This document shows, in pieces, positions 1-7,900 of a stretch of DNA of 10,714 nt. Within the stretch, counting starts at the first letter, position 1, and every line of letters begins with the position of its first letter. The DNA lies in NCBI GenBank assembly GCA_947496905.1, contig CANMEW010000022.1, positions 4,709-15,422 on the forward strand. Reading direction: 5' to 3'. The translations under genes were made by a program, and so were the position numbers. The notes below the pieces were generated by a model that was not told the DNA's origin, did no database searches, and saw nothing but the letters and a program-made list of their open reading frames with translations. This stretch comes from Rickettsiales bacterium (GTDB lineage: Bacteria > Pseudomonadota > Alphaproteobacteria > Rickettsiales > UBA1997).

Positions 1-458
1 CCCAAGGTCGCAACGCGATTTGATTCTTGGTGAATTCCCTGAAATCCGGCGATGACAACAACATCATTTTCTTCCAAAGCTTTTAACAAAAACTCAGCGT
101 CAATCGACTCAATTCGCGCCTTACTGTGAACATCATCAGTTTTTATTGGCAGCTGCCAGCCCAAGAAAGATCTAGCTTTATAGCCAATTGATTGCAGCTC
201 GAGCGCCAAAAGTCCGCAAGTAACTTGCTCACCAGTTGCCACGATGGAGTCATACTCCGCCAAAGATTCATCCGACAGTAAGGTTGAAACTTGGTTGCAA
301 TAATCGACCAATTGATTGGTTACACCGGACATCGCCGATACAACCACGATGACTTTATTTTTTTTGTCGAGCTCGGCTTTGATTTTTTTTGCAACATTTT
401 TGATGCGCGGAATGTCTCCAACGGAGGTTCCTCCAAATTTTTGAACTACTAGTAGCAT
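1..458 (-). CDS. lysC: Aspartate kinase (aspartokinase), N-terminal part; runs off the left edge
   Basis: Phosphorylates aspartate with ATP, the first step of the pathway to lysine, threonine, methionine and diaminopimelate; cytosolic. The 152 visible residues are the start of the amino-acid kinase fold. They show KFGGTSVG at residues 7-14 (nucleotide binding), VVVSAMSGVTNQL near residues 37-49, the IVATGEQV motif near residues 72-79, FLGWQLP near residues 99-105 and GFQGI near residues 136-140. All are typical of bacterial aspartokinases. The catalytic remainder and the C-terminal ACT regulatory domains lie outside the window, so feedback type cannot be judged. The ATG lies 12 bases after the cysteine synthase stop codon, which suggests co-transcription. 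No Shine-Dalgarno sequence is visible before it. The symbol is the usual one for a single aspartokinase; a different isozyme name is possible. Confidence 0.93.
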   Translation of the reverse strand, partial: MLLVVQKFGGTSVGDIPRIKNVAKKIKAELDKKNKVIVVVSAMSGVTNQLVDYCNQVSTLLSDESLAEYDSIVATGEQVTCGLLALELQSIGYKARSFLGWQLPIKTDDVHSKARIESIDAEFLLKALEENDVVVIAGFQGIHQESNRVATL

Positions 459-470
459 GATGGAAATATT

Positions 471-1403
471 TTATGTTGTTAGATGCTCAAACAGAACAGA
501 TGACAAGTAGCGCTCGCCACAGGAAGGAAGCATGAAGACGATCAGCTTCCCAGCATTTTCTGGTCTTTTGGCAATTTGCAAAGCAGCGTAAGCAGCGGCG
601 CCAGAAGAAATTCCACCGAGTATTCCTTCTTTCAAAGCCAACTCCCGAGCGGTTGTGATGGCATCCTCATTGGAAACTTGAAAAATTTCGTCAATCAAAT
701 TGGTTTGCAAAATTGACGGAATGAAGCCCGCGCCAATTCCTTGGATTTTATGGGGAGCAGGCGCGCCACCAGAAAGAACGGGGCTTGCAGATGGCTCAAC
801 CGCGACTGCTTTAAAGTTTAGATTTCTTTGTTTAAGCACAGAAGACACGCCAGTAATGGTTCCGCCAGTACCAACTCCCGAAACAAAAATATCAATTTTT
901 CCATCCGTGTCGCGCCAAATTTCTTCTGCAGTAGTTTTTTGGTGAATTTCCACATTGGCTTGGTTGTTGAATTGCTGCAAAATTAGCGAATCAGGAATTT
1001 CACGATTTAACTCCTCAGCCTTTGCAATCGCGCCTTTCATCCCCTTGGCACCTTCGGTCAAAACCAATTCTGCACCGTAAGCTTTGAGTAATTTTCTGCG
1101 CTCCAAAGACATGGTTTCGGGCATGGTTAGAACTAGACGGTAACCTTTAATTGCCGCCACAAAAGCTAGCGCAATCCCAGTATTTCCGGAAGTAGGCTCA
1201 ATTAAAGTAGTTTTACCTGGAGTGATTAATCCCTTCTTTTCCGCATCCTCAATCATGTTAACACCAATTCTGTCTTTCACCGAATTGGCAGGATTGTAAT
1301 ATTCCAGCTTCGCCACCACTTTTGCCGATGACTGATTGAGACGATTCAGTTGAACCAATGGCGTATTGCCAACTAGCTCGATTAGGTTTTTTGCGATTTT
1401 CAT
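471..1403 (-). CDS. cysK: Cysteine synthase A (O-acetylserine sulfhydrylase)
   Basis: PLP enzyme that makes cysteine from O-acetylserine and sulfide in the cytosol. The 310 residues are the normal length of the CysK/CysM family. Visible motifs: NPANSVKDR at residues 37-45 with Lys43 as the PLP Schiff-base lysine; PTSGNTG at residues 70-76 (substrate loop); GVGTGGTITG at residues 176-185 (PLP phosphate loop); GGISSGAA near residues 263-270; and PSCGERYLSS near residues 293-302, where the first Ser is the one that contacts the PLP ring nitrogen. The CGERYLS ending favours CysK over CysM, though the two are hard to separate from sequence alone. It is the first gene of a probable two-gene unit with aspartokinase. 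No serine acetyltransferase gene is nearby. The start follows directly on the family N-terminus (LIELVGNTPLV), so the ATG is secure; no Shine-Dalgarno sequence is obvious. Confidence 0.95.
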   Translation of the reverse strand: MKIAKNLIELVGNTPLVQLNRLNQSSAKVVAKLEYYNPANSVKDRIGVNMIEDAEKKGLITPGKTTLIEPTSGNTGIALAFVAAIKGYRLVLTMPETMSLERRKLLKAYGAELVLTEGAKGMKGAIAKAEELNREIPDSLILQQFNNQANVEIHQKTTAEEIWRDTDGKIDIFVSGVGTGGTITGVSSVLKQRNLNFKAVAVEPSASPVLSGGAPAPHKIQGIGAGFIPSILQTNLIDEIFQVSNEDAITTARELALKEGILGGISSGAAAYAALQIAKRPENAGKLIVFMLPSCGERYLSSVLFEHLTT

Positions 1404-1489
1404 TATTTGCTTTGTTGAAATGGTGGACAGGACGAGTCACAAGTTAATGAGTAAAAAGTAGGGCAGATTCAAAAAATTAATTAGAGCAA
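1404..1489. promoter_or_regulatory. Divergent intergenic region between cysK and the flavoprotein gene
   Basis: These 86 bases separate two divergently read genes, so both promoters should lie here or inside the opposing gene. I looked for -35/-10 hexamer pairs on both strands and found none that I would name. The call rests on gene geometry only. Confidence 0.4.
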
Positions 1490-2860
1490 ATGGAGCATTC
1501 AAGTAAGTTGGACGAGGAAAAAATTCATCACAGAAAAAAATTTGACGTCGTAGTAATCGGCGCTGGAGCGGCGGGATTAATGTGTGCAGCAACTGCCGGC
1601 GCAAGAGGTAAAAAAGTTTTGCTGGTCGATCACGCAAAATCCGTTGGTGAAAAAATTCGCATTTCTGGCGGCGGTAGATGCAACTTCACCAACCTTTACA
1701 CCTCACCAAAAAATTTCATTTCAAACAATCCTCATTTCTGTGTTTCAGCCTTGAAACGCTTTACTCCGCAAGACTTCATCGCCTTAGTTAAAAAACACCA
1801 AATCTCCTTTCACGAAAAAACTTTAGGACAACTTTTTTGCGACTCTTCTTCGCGACAAATTGTTGAGATGTTGCTCAAAGAATGTGCCGACGGAAATGTA
1901 GAAATTCTTTTGGAAAACCGAGTGAATAGAATAAGAAGAATGGGGAATTTTTTTGAGATGAATATTGGCGATGAGCGCGTTGAAGCCACATCTCTCGTGA
2001 TTGCAACCGGCGGACTCTCAATTCCAAAAATGGGCGCGAGTAGTTTTGGTTACGATGTGGCGCGACAATTTGGTCTAAAAATTATCGAACCAAAACCGGC
2101 CTTGGTGCCACTTACTTTCGACGAAGAAATTCTTAGAACAAGCCATAAGTCTCGCTGCGATGCGGCGGATGGCGCGGTTCTTTCGAGCACAGAAGCGGAA
2201 CGTACTACTTCGTACTTGAGCATCTGCGCGCAGAAAAACAGCGCTAGCAGCCCATTCGCAGTTAGAGACTTAGGACTTGTTCTCGCAGAAACAAAGGGTC
2301 TTTCTGGTGTTGCGGTCGATGCTTCTGTTACTTATCAGGGAACAAACTTCCTCGAAGCAATTCTTTTTACCCATCGCGGACTCAGTGGTCCTGCGATTCT
2401 ACAGATTTCATCTTACCTAAAAAATGGTGAAAAATTTTTGATCAATCTCGCGCCAGAAATTGATGTTTTCCAAAAATTACTCGAAGAAAAAAAATCAAAA
2501 CCAAGACAAGAATTACAAAATTTTCTCGCCACTTTTTTACCAAAAAGCCTCGCCAATTATTTAGCGCAAAAAAGTGGACATCAGGGAAATATTGCTGACA
2601 TCTCGAATAAAAAACTGAGAGAAATTGCTGACTCGGTAAACTCTTGGATCGTTTGTCCTAGCGGAACTGAAGGCTTTGCAAAAGCTGAAGTAACGATTGG
2701 CGGAATCGACACTGACGAAATTTCTTCCAAAACTTTTGCTGCGAAATCCGTGCCAAATTTATTTTTTATCGGGGAAGTTTTAGATGTGACTGGTTGGCTC
2801 GGTGGCTTTAATTTTCAGTGGGCTTGGGCCTCTGGCAAAGCTGCCGGAGAAAGTGTGTAG
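1490..2860 (+). CDS. YhiN/HI0933-family FAD-dependent oxidoreductase (BaiN-like flavoprotein) with an in-frame insertion
   Basis: A flavoprotein of the HI0933/YhiN family. The family is widespread but its physiological substrate is mostly unknown; BaiN of clostridia is a bile-acid-related member. Visible: the Rossmann dinucleotide motif VVIGAGAAGL at residues 21-30; the family signature SGGGRCNFTN at residues 59-68; IATGGLSIPKMGASSFGY at residues 171-188; LFTHRGLSGPAILQISSY at residues 292-309; and the C-terminal FAD motif GEVLDVTGWLGGFNFQWAWASG from residue 428. At 456 residues it is longer than the roughly 390-420 usual for the family. About 43 residues of the excess form a low-similarity segment at residues 217-259, between ILR and RDLGL, described separately. 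All signature motifs are intact on both sides, so the protein may still fold. It stands alone on the plus strand and is followed by a terminator near 3115. Confidence 0.9.
   Translation: MEHSSKLDEEKIHHRKKFDVVVIGAGAAGLMCAATAGARGKKVLLVDHAKSVGEKIRISGGGRCNFTNLYTSPKNFISNNPHFCVSALKRFTPQDFIALVKKHQISFHEKTLGQLFCDSSSRQIVEMLLKECADGNVEILLENRVNRIRRMGNFFEMNIGDERVEATSLVIATGGLSIPKMGASSFGYDVARQFGLKIIEPKPALVPLTFDEEILRTSHKSRCDAADGAVLSSTEAERTTSYLSICAQKNSASSPFAVRDLGLVLAETKGLSGVAVDASVTYQGTNFLEAILFTHRGLSGPAILQISSYLKNGEKFLINLAPEIDVFQKLLEEKKSKPRQELQNFLATFLPKSLANYLAQKSGHQGNIADISNKKLREIADSVNSWIVCPSGTEGFAKAEVTIGGIDTDEISSKTFAAKSVPNLFFIGEVLDVTGWLGGFNFQWAWASGKAAGESV
2133..2266 (+). mobile_element. In-frame palindromic insertion inside the flavoprotein gene, flanked by TTAGA
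   Basis: The pentamer TTAGA occurs at 2133-2137 and again at 2262-2266. The distance between copies is 129 bases, exactly 43 codons. Removing one copy plus the intervening 124 bases joins codons to read E-I-L-R-D-L-G-L, an uninterrupted version of this part of the fold. The inserted sequence is richer in GC than its host gene and encodes polar, unrecognisable residues. Its middle (2185-2234) is an imperfect palindrome around CGTACTACTTCGTAC, with outer arms GCACAGA and TCTGCGC. No transposase is encoded. It resembles the Rickettsia palindromic elements in behaviour; identity with any known family is not claimed. Confidence 0.65.
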
Positions 2861-2926
2861 ACTCGGTCTAAATCAGATTCTGGAAAGGATCTACCTTGCT
2901 TTGTAGACCGCACTTCTATGTCCAAT

Positions 2927-3069
2927 GGACACCTCTAAAAATTGCTTTTTCCGGTAATTTCTTCGTTACCAAATTTTTTCGCGAGCACGTACAAGTAGTA
3001 CGCTTTCTGCGCTCGGCACAATTTTCTTCCTCAAAATTCCTCGAAAAAATCTAATTTTTAGAGGTGCCC
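2927..3069 (+). mobile_element. 143-bp terminal-inverted-repeat element, copy 1 (MITE-like)
   Basis: The left end reads GGACACCTCTAAAAATT and the right end is the reverse complement of GGGCACCTCTAAAAATT, giving a 17-bp inverted repeat with one mismatch. The body matches the reverse complement of 9812-9955 over nearly its whole length, including the TTTTTCCGG box, the central CGTAC/GTACG hairpin at 2988-3002 and the TTCTTCCTCAAAATTCCTC tract. It encodes no protein. Flanking bases are CAAT on the left and ATTA on the right, so no target duplication is left at this copy. It sits between the flavoprotein stop codon and that gene's terminator. Confidence 0.8.
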
Positions 3070-3114
3070 ATTAAATCACCCGACTTGAGTCGCGCTCCGC
3101 CGCTCCTCAAGCCA

Positions 3115-3138
3115 CCCTCTTCTACAAAGAGGGTTTTT
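3115..3138 (+). terminator. Rho-independent terminator
   Basis: Stem CCCTCTT (3115-3121) pairs with AAGAGGG (3127-3133) around a five-base loop, followed by TTTTT. It lies downstream of the flavoprotein gene on its strand, with the inverted-repeat element between them, so it probably ends that transcript. Confidence 0.7.
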
Positions 3139-3293
3139 CGCCGAGGTGCCATCACACCTTACTAATCTCGGAAATTTCCGGTTGAATGTTTTCTTGGCCA
3201 TTATTTATTGAACATAATTCATCTCACACTGAGCCAAATCGCGCTCATCTCTCTCGCAGAAAATTCCCAAAAATTAACCAAAATTAAGGAACA

Positions 3294-3347
3294 TAGGCAT
3301 CTGTGCCCCATGGGGCACAATTTGTACATTTTTTTTACCGATGCCTA
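3294..3347 (+). repeat. Nested palindrome upstream of the 68-residue gene
   Basis: An outer inverted pair TAGGCATC (3294-3301) and GATGCCTA (3340-3347) encloses a perfect 18-base palindrome, TGTGCCCCATGGGGCACA, at 3302-3319 and a run of eight or more T near 3329-3336. The GCCTAG at 3343-3348 can instead pair with CTAGGC at 3370-3375, so two mutually exclusive folds are possible. The T run begins about ten bases after the inner hairpin, too far for a classical terminator. It could be an operator, an RNA leader element or a small mobile palindrome; the sequence does not decide. Confidence 0.5.
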
Positions 3348-3447
3348 GCCGCCTTCAACCCGCTACACTCTAGGCTTCAACGCTGAATCGCCTCACTAAA
3401 ATAAAAACAATTTTTCTCATTTTTTCACTCAAAATTAGGTAAATTTT

Positions 3448-3654
3448 ATGACAACAGACACATCAAAACCAACCGTGCCGGAATTTAAACCAATCAAAAA
3501 ACCGACCTCTTCCTTCGTTTCTGATCCTTACAATAAAAGAGCTGGTGGCAGTAAAAAAAATATCGACAAAACACCTTCCATAATTGGTGGCAATAAGGGC
3601 GGGAAAGTAATTAATGTGTCCAAGTTCAAAGGTGGCAGCGGCGGGGATAGGTAA
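3448..3654 (+). CDS. Small lysine/glycine-rich protein of unknown function
   Basis: A 68-residue open frame that I do not recognise. The N-terminal half is rich in Thr, Pro and Lys (KPTVPEFKPIKKPTSSF); the C-terminal half is rich in Gly, Lys and Ser (GGNKGGKVINVSKFKGGSGGD). No membrane segment, signal peptide or cysteine is visible, and it looks largely disordered and basic. It is supported as a gene by its position 33 bases upstream of the pyrophosphatase start on the same strand, by a TTAGG tract about eight bases before the ATG, and by a long noncoding leader with room for a promoter. Against it: short length, low complexity, and an overlapping antisense frame of the same size. It may be a small co-transcribed protein or simply translated leader sequence. 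Confidence 0.5.
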   Translation: MTTDTSKPTVPEFKPIKKPTSSFVSDPYNKRAGGSKKNIDKTPSIIGGNKGGKVINVSKFKGGSGGDR

Positions 3655-3687
3655 GGTCGCTGAACTCAATCTCTAATTTTAAAAATC

Positions 3688-4215
3688 ATGAATATCGAAA
3701 AAATCTCAATTGGAAAAGACGCTCCAAACCAAGTGAATGTAATCATCGAAGTGCCAATGAATGCTGATCCGGTGAAGTATGAAATGGACAAGGAAAGTGG
3801 TGCGATTTTTGTTGATCGCTTCATCGCCACGCCAATGTACTACCCCTGCAATTACGGTTTTATTCCGCACACATTGTCTGAAGATGGTGACCCCGCTGAC
3901 GTGTTAGTGGTTTCTGATTTTGCGGTAGTGCCGGGAGCGGTAATTGCTGTAAAGCCAGTCGGAGTGCTAATTATGGAAGATGAGAAGGGGATGGATGAGA
4001 AAATTATTGCCGTGCCGGCAAAAAAATTGAACTCACAATTTGAGGCGATTGAGTCCTACCAAGAGCTGCCAGAAAATCTGCTCAATAAAATCAAACATTT
4101 TTTTGAGCATTACAAAGATTTAGAGAAGGGGAAGTGGGTGAAAGTAAAGGCCTTCGAAGATGCGCCAAAAGCGAGACAACTAATTAAAGAAGCAATTGAG
4201 AGAGCGGCAAAGTAG
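3688..4215 (+). CDS. ppa: Inorganic pyrophosphatase (family I, soluble)
   Basis: Hydrolyses pyrophosphate to two phosphates in the cytosol, pulling biosynthetic reactions forward. The 175 residues equal the usual length of the hexameric bacterial family I enzyme. The diagnostic metal site EDGDPADV (residues 65-72) supplies Asp66, Asp68 and Asp71. Asp98 and Asp103 in the MEDEKGMDEK segment match the two further metal ligands (97 and 102 in E. coli). Other family blocks: MNADPVKYEMDKESGAIFVDRF at residues 24-45, YPCNYGFIPHTLS at residues 52-64, and HFFEHYKDLEKGKWVKV at residues 137-153 near the end. The ATG fits the family N-terminus; no Shine-Dalgarno sequence is seen. Its last 36 bases overlap the amidase gene on the opposite strand. 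It is probably co-transcribed with the small gene upstream. Confidence 0.97.
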   Translation: MNIEKISIGKDAPNQVNVIIEVPMNADPVKYEMDKESGAIFVDRFIATPMYYPCNYGFIPHTLSEDGDPADVLVVSDFAVVPGAVIAVKPVGVLIMEDEKGMDEKIIAVPAKKLNSQFEAIESYQELPENLLNKIKHFFEHYKDLEKGKWVKVKAFEDAPKARQLIKEAIERAAK

Positions 4216-4944
4216 CTCTGAACTTAAATACCAAATGTCGGAATTTTTCTGAAATTTTTCTGGATTAAACCGACGATTAAAAACCCTGACCAAAGCCTGC
4301 ATTTCTAAGTCAAACTCCTCATTTAAATTCACCACACGGTAGCCAAGTTTTTGGAGATTTTCTTTTATTTTTTTGATCTCCAAATCTTTCTCGCCTGCTG
4401 CAAATAATTTTTTTTCTTCAGAATTTTTTAGAGAAATTTTGGGAAAAAATCCCACACCTTGTTCAGCTAAAAACCCCCAATCAAACAGATGGGACGGGTC
4501 TTGTTTACGATCCAAACAACCACTCTCCTTGTTGTAGCCAATGTCGGAATGACCAACAATATTCCCCGCTGCAATGTTGTGCTTGGCAATTAAATGTCTG
4601 CACAGAGCCGCTCCTGCCAGCATTTGCGTCATTTCGAATTTTTTTGAAAATGGCGAAGCATTAATGAATTCAACTCCAATCGAATTTTTATTTAAGCCCT
4701 CGCAGCCTTTCCAAAAGCTGACTCCCGCATGAAAGGCAATGTCATTTTCACCGACCAACTCAAAAATTTCTCCCGCCTCGTCAATTAGAAAATGCGCACT
4801 CACTTGATGCTCGCGAAACTGCGCAATTGCGTGTTCAACAGAATTAGCCTCAACATGGTGCAACACCAAAAAATCAACCTTTCTGACTGAGTTTTGTTTC
4901 TCAAAAAATTCGGTAAATTTTTGTGATTGGTTAATTTTCAACAA
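4180..4944 (-). CDS. AmpD-like N-acetylmuramoyl-L-alanine amidase (Amidase_2 family) with C-terminal extension
   Basis: Cleaves the bond between MurNAc and the peptide in muropeptides. The zinc amidase domain covers about residues 23-165: LVLHH at residues 26-30 (first zinc His), SAHFLI at residues 49-54, HAG at residues 72-74, NSIGVEFIN at residues 87-95 with the likely catalytic Glu92, GHSDIG at residues 131-136 (second His) and RKQDPSHLFDW at residues 146-156 with Lys147 and the third ligand Asp149. Between GHSDI and RKQDP is a short extra loop (GYNKESGCLD) compared with the usual APG-type link. Residues 185-254 resemble a peptidoglycan-binding helical domain. No signal peptide is visible, so a cytosolic recycling role is most likely. 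The start is TTG, directly after the RND stop; a second TTG one codon in (4941) is better spaced from GGAG in the RND tail and may be the real start. Confidence 0.88.
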   Translation of the reverse strand: MLKINQSQKFTEFFEKQNSVRKVDFLVLHHVEANSVEHAIAQFREHQVSAHFLIDEAGEIFELVGENDIAFHAGVSFWKGCEGLNKNSIGVEFINASPFSKKFEMTQMLAGAALCRHLIAKHNIAAGNIVGHSDIGYNKESGCLDRKQDPSHLFDWGFLAEQGVGFFPKISLKNSEEKKLFAAGEKDLEIKKIKENLQKLGYRVVNLNEEFDLEMQALVRVFNRRFNPEKFQKNSDIWYLSSELLCRSLNCFFN

Positions 4945-7900
4945 TTACTCCACTATTTTTTTTAACTTGGCCTTGATCCAAATTCTAAAGTGGTCGATGT
5001 AGCTGAAGACTGCAGGTACAACAACCAGCGTTAGAATCGTCGAAGAAATTAATCCGCCAATAATGGCAACACCCATTCCGGTACGCTGCGCAGAAGACTC
5101 GCTCAGGCCGATTGCAACCGGCATTGTGCCGGCAATCAGGGCAAGAGATGTCATTAAAATCGGGCGTAGCCGCATTTTTCCAGCAGTAACCAACGCCTCT
5201 TTACGCGACTTGCCCTGCTCAATTAGGTGATTTGTGTAGTCGATTAGCAAAATCGAATTTTTGCCAGACACGCCAATTAATATAAAAATTCCCAGCATAG
5301 TAAAAATATTTACCGACTCATGCGCAACAAAGAGTGCATAAGCGGCGCCGCACAATGCCAATGGTAATGCCAGTAAAATTGTGAATGGCGTAATGAATGA
5401 TTCGTACAGGCTAGTGAGAATTAAAAAGATGAATAACACCGCAATGCCAAGAGCGAATTTCATTGAGCTCTGCATGTCCTGCATGTTTTCCGAGTCTCCA
5501 GAAAAACTGTAACGAATGTGTGAAGGAATTTTTAAATCACCTTCTGCAGCAAGCATTGCCTCAATATCCTGCATCACATTTCCAAGGCCAACACCGCGAG
5601 CTAGGCTTGCTGTGAGCTGAATGAACCTTCCGCGATCTTGACGGTTAATCGTCGCCGGCTCTTGTCCCTCGCTGCTGGTTGCCACATCAGTCAGTCGGAT
5701 TAATTTTTGATTTAAATTCGGAACGTAAATTTTTGAAAAATTTTCTCTCAAATCGCGCTGCTCTTCCCGCAAGCGCACCCGCACTTCGTACTCCAAACCA
5801 TTCTGGCGTAACTTGGTTGGCGTGTAGCCCTCAACGTAACCGCGCAATTCGTTTCCAACCACTTGCGCATTGACACCGTAAGTTTTTGCCGCCGCCTCTT
5901 CAACGTGAACGCGGAATTCATTTCGTGTTGCCTTATTGCTGGAATCGACGTCTTTCAAGCGCGGATCTTGACGTAACTTCTCCAAAACTTTTTGCGAATA
6001 TTTTTCTAATTCCTGCTGATTACTTGAAATTAAAACTAAATTAAAAGGTTGACCGCGAGAAGCGCCACTAGAGGGGTCATAGTCTTTTACGATTGGATTG
6101 GCGTAGGAAAATTCTTTTAGTTGTCCGCGCAGTTTTTCTTTAAATTCTGCCGTTGTTATCCCTCGCTCTTTGCCTGATTTCAGCTTCACGTAAAGCTCGC
6201 CACGATTAGACTGGGAAGACTTTGTCCCCGCACTGCCAGCGGAAAGCAGAACTTCAGGATTTTGACGCACGATTTTGTCGACTTCCAAAACAACGTTGCT
6301 GGTGGTTTCAAGATTAGTATCGGCCGACATTTCTAGCCCAACAATAACTTCTCCATTGTTGCTCTCAGCCATAAAAGTTTTTGGAACAAACTTAAAAGTG
6401 ATGATGCTCAGCCCTAGAACGACAAAGGTAATAACGAGAATTTTCAGAGGATGATTGATTGAAAAAATCAGAATTTTTTCGTATCCATCCTCAAGAAAAT
6501 TACTTTTTCTCTCAATAATTTTGGTGCGTTTTTTGCCAGATAAATAAGCGCAGAGCACTGGAATTATTGAGATGGCGACAATCAGACTGACCATCATTGA
6601 GAAGGCAATTGTCAGTCCAAATTGTTTAAGATATTGACCAACCACGCCATGCATGAAGGAGAGTGGAGTAAAGACCGACACCACCACAGCAGTGATTGCG
6701 ACCACTGCCATTAGAATTTCTTTTGAGGCTGCAATTGCCGCATTTTTTGGCTCCATGCCTTGCTCAATTTTGCGGTAAATATTTTCCACAACCACAATTG
6801 CATCATCAACCAACAGCCCAACTGCAAGGCTCAGCGCTAGTAAAGAAATTACGTTAATTGAGAAGCCGGCAACATACATTACGATGAAAGAACCAATGAG
6901 AGAAATTGGCAAAGCAACTGCCGTGATTAGCGTCGCTCTAATGTTTGCGAGGAAGAAAAATACGGTTAGAATTGTCAGAATTACTGCAAGCGTGATTGTT
7001 TCGTAAATGTCGCGAACATTGTTTCGGATGTATTTGCTAGCATCTTTGACGCCAGTAATGCTCGGCTTGCCCAGCATTGTTGCAAAATCATGCTCCATTT
7101 TTTCCATCTGCTGACTTACACCATCTGCCACCTTAATGATGTTGGAATCGGACTGGCGGTAGACATTGATGAAGAGCGATTTTTTTCCATTCACAAAGGC
7201 GCGAGAAGTTTCGTCTTCAAGTGTGTCCACTACTTCACCAACATCAGAAACCTTGGTTGAAACCTCATTTGAGAAAAAATTAACGACGACGTTTTTGATT
7301 TGGTCAATTTCATTAAACTCGCTGGCACTGCGAAATACCTGCTCCTTCTCGCCCTCATTATTTTTTCCAATCGGCACATTTTGCCCAGAAATTGCCAACT
7401 GATTTTTCACTTGTGTCAGCGAAATTTGTCGCGCCTTCAAAAGTTTTTGGTCGAGCAAAATGTGAATTTCTCTTTTTCGCGCTCCGATAATTTCAACCAT
7501 TCCAACATTGCTAACCTGCTCTATTCTAGGTCGCACATATTGGTCGGCTAAATCAAAAAGCTCGCCTTCTGACAAGTCTGCACTAAGCGCAAGCGTCATT
7601 ACTGGCTGATCGGAAGGGTCCATACGACGAATGACCGGCTCCTTAATGTCGTCAGGAAGTCTTGATTTCGTCTGATTAATTTTGTCGCGAATTTGCTGCT
7701 CAGCATATTTGATGTCGGTGCCTTGGTAGAGCTGCACAACTACTTGGCTGTTGTCTTTGAGGCTGCGCGAGGAAAGTTTTTTAATGCCAGCAATTGTGCT
7801 GATTCCTTCTTCAAGTGGCTTGGTAACTAGGCTTTCGATTTCAGATGGAGCTGCGCCGGAGTAAGTGGTGGAGACAAAAATAATGGGGATGTCAATGTTG

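Larger units (their letters stand above)
2861..3447. other. 587-base noncoding stretch rich in inverted repeats
   Basis: No plausible gene is seen on either strand. From left to right: a loose inverted pair GGTCTA/TAGACC at 2865-2870 and 2904-2909; the 143-bp inverted-repeat element at 2927-3069; a CTTGAG/CTCAAG pair at 3084-3089 and 3106-3111; a terminator at 3115-3138; an isolated GAGGTGCC at 3143-3150 that repeats the element's end; a perfect 12-base palindrome at 3169-3180; and the nested palindrome at 3294-3347. The last 60 bases should hold the promoter for the next genes. A weak candidate is TTCAAC at 3376 and TAAAAT at 3397 with a short 15-base spacer. Confidence 0.6.

Noticed and set aside
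3302..3336. Palindrome plus T run as a simple terminator
   Set aside because: The T run starts about ten bases after the hairpin and no gene on this strand ends nearby; a terminator for the flavoprotein already exists at 3115-3138.
7166..7551. Plus-strand frames inside the RND gene
   Set aside because: Both overlap a full-length, motif-complete RND permease on the opposite strand.
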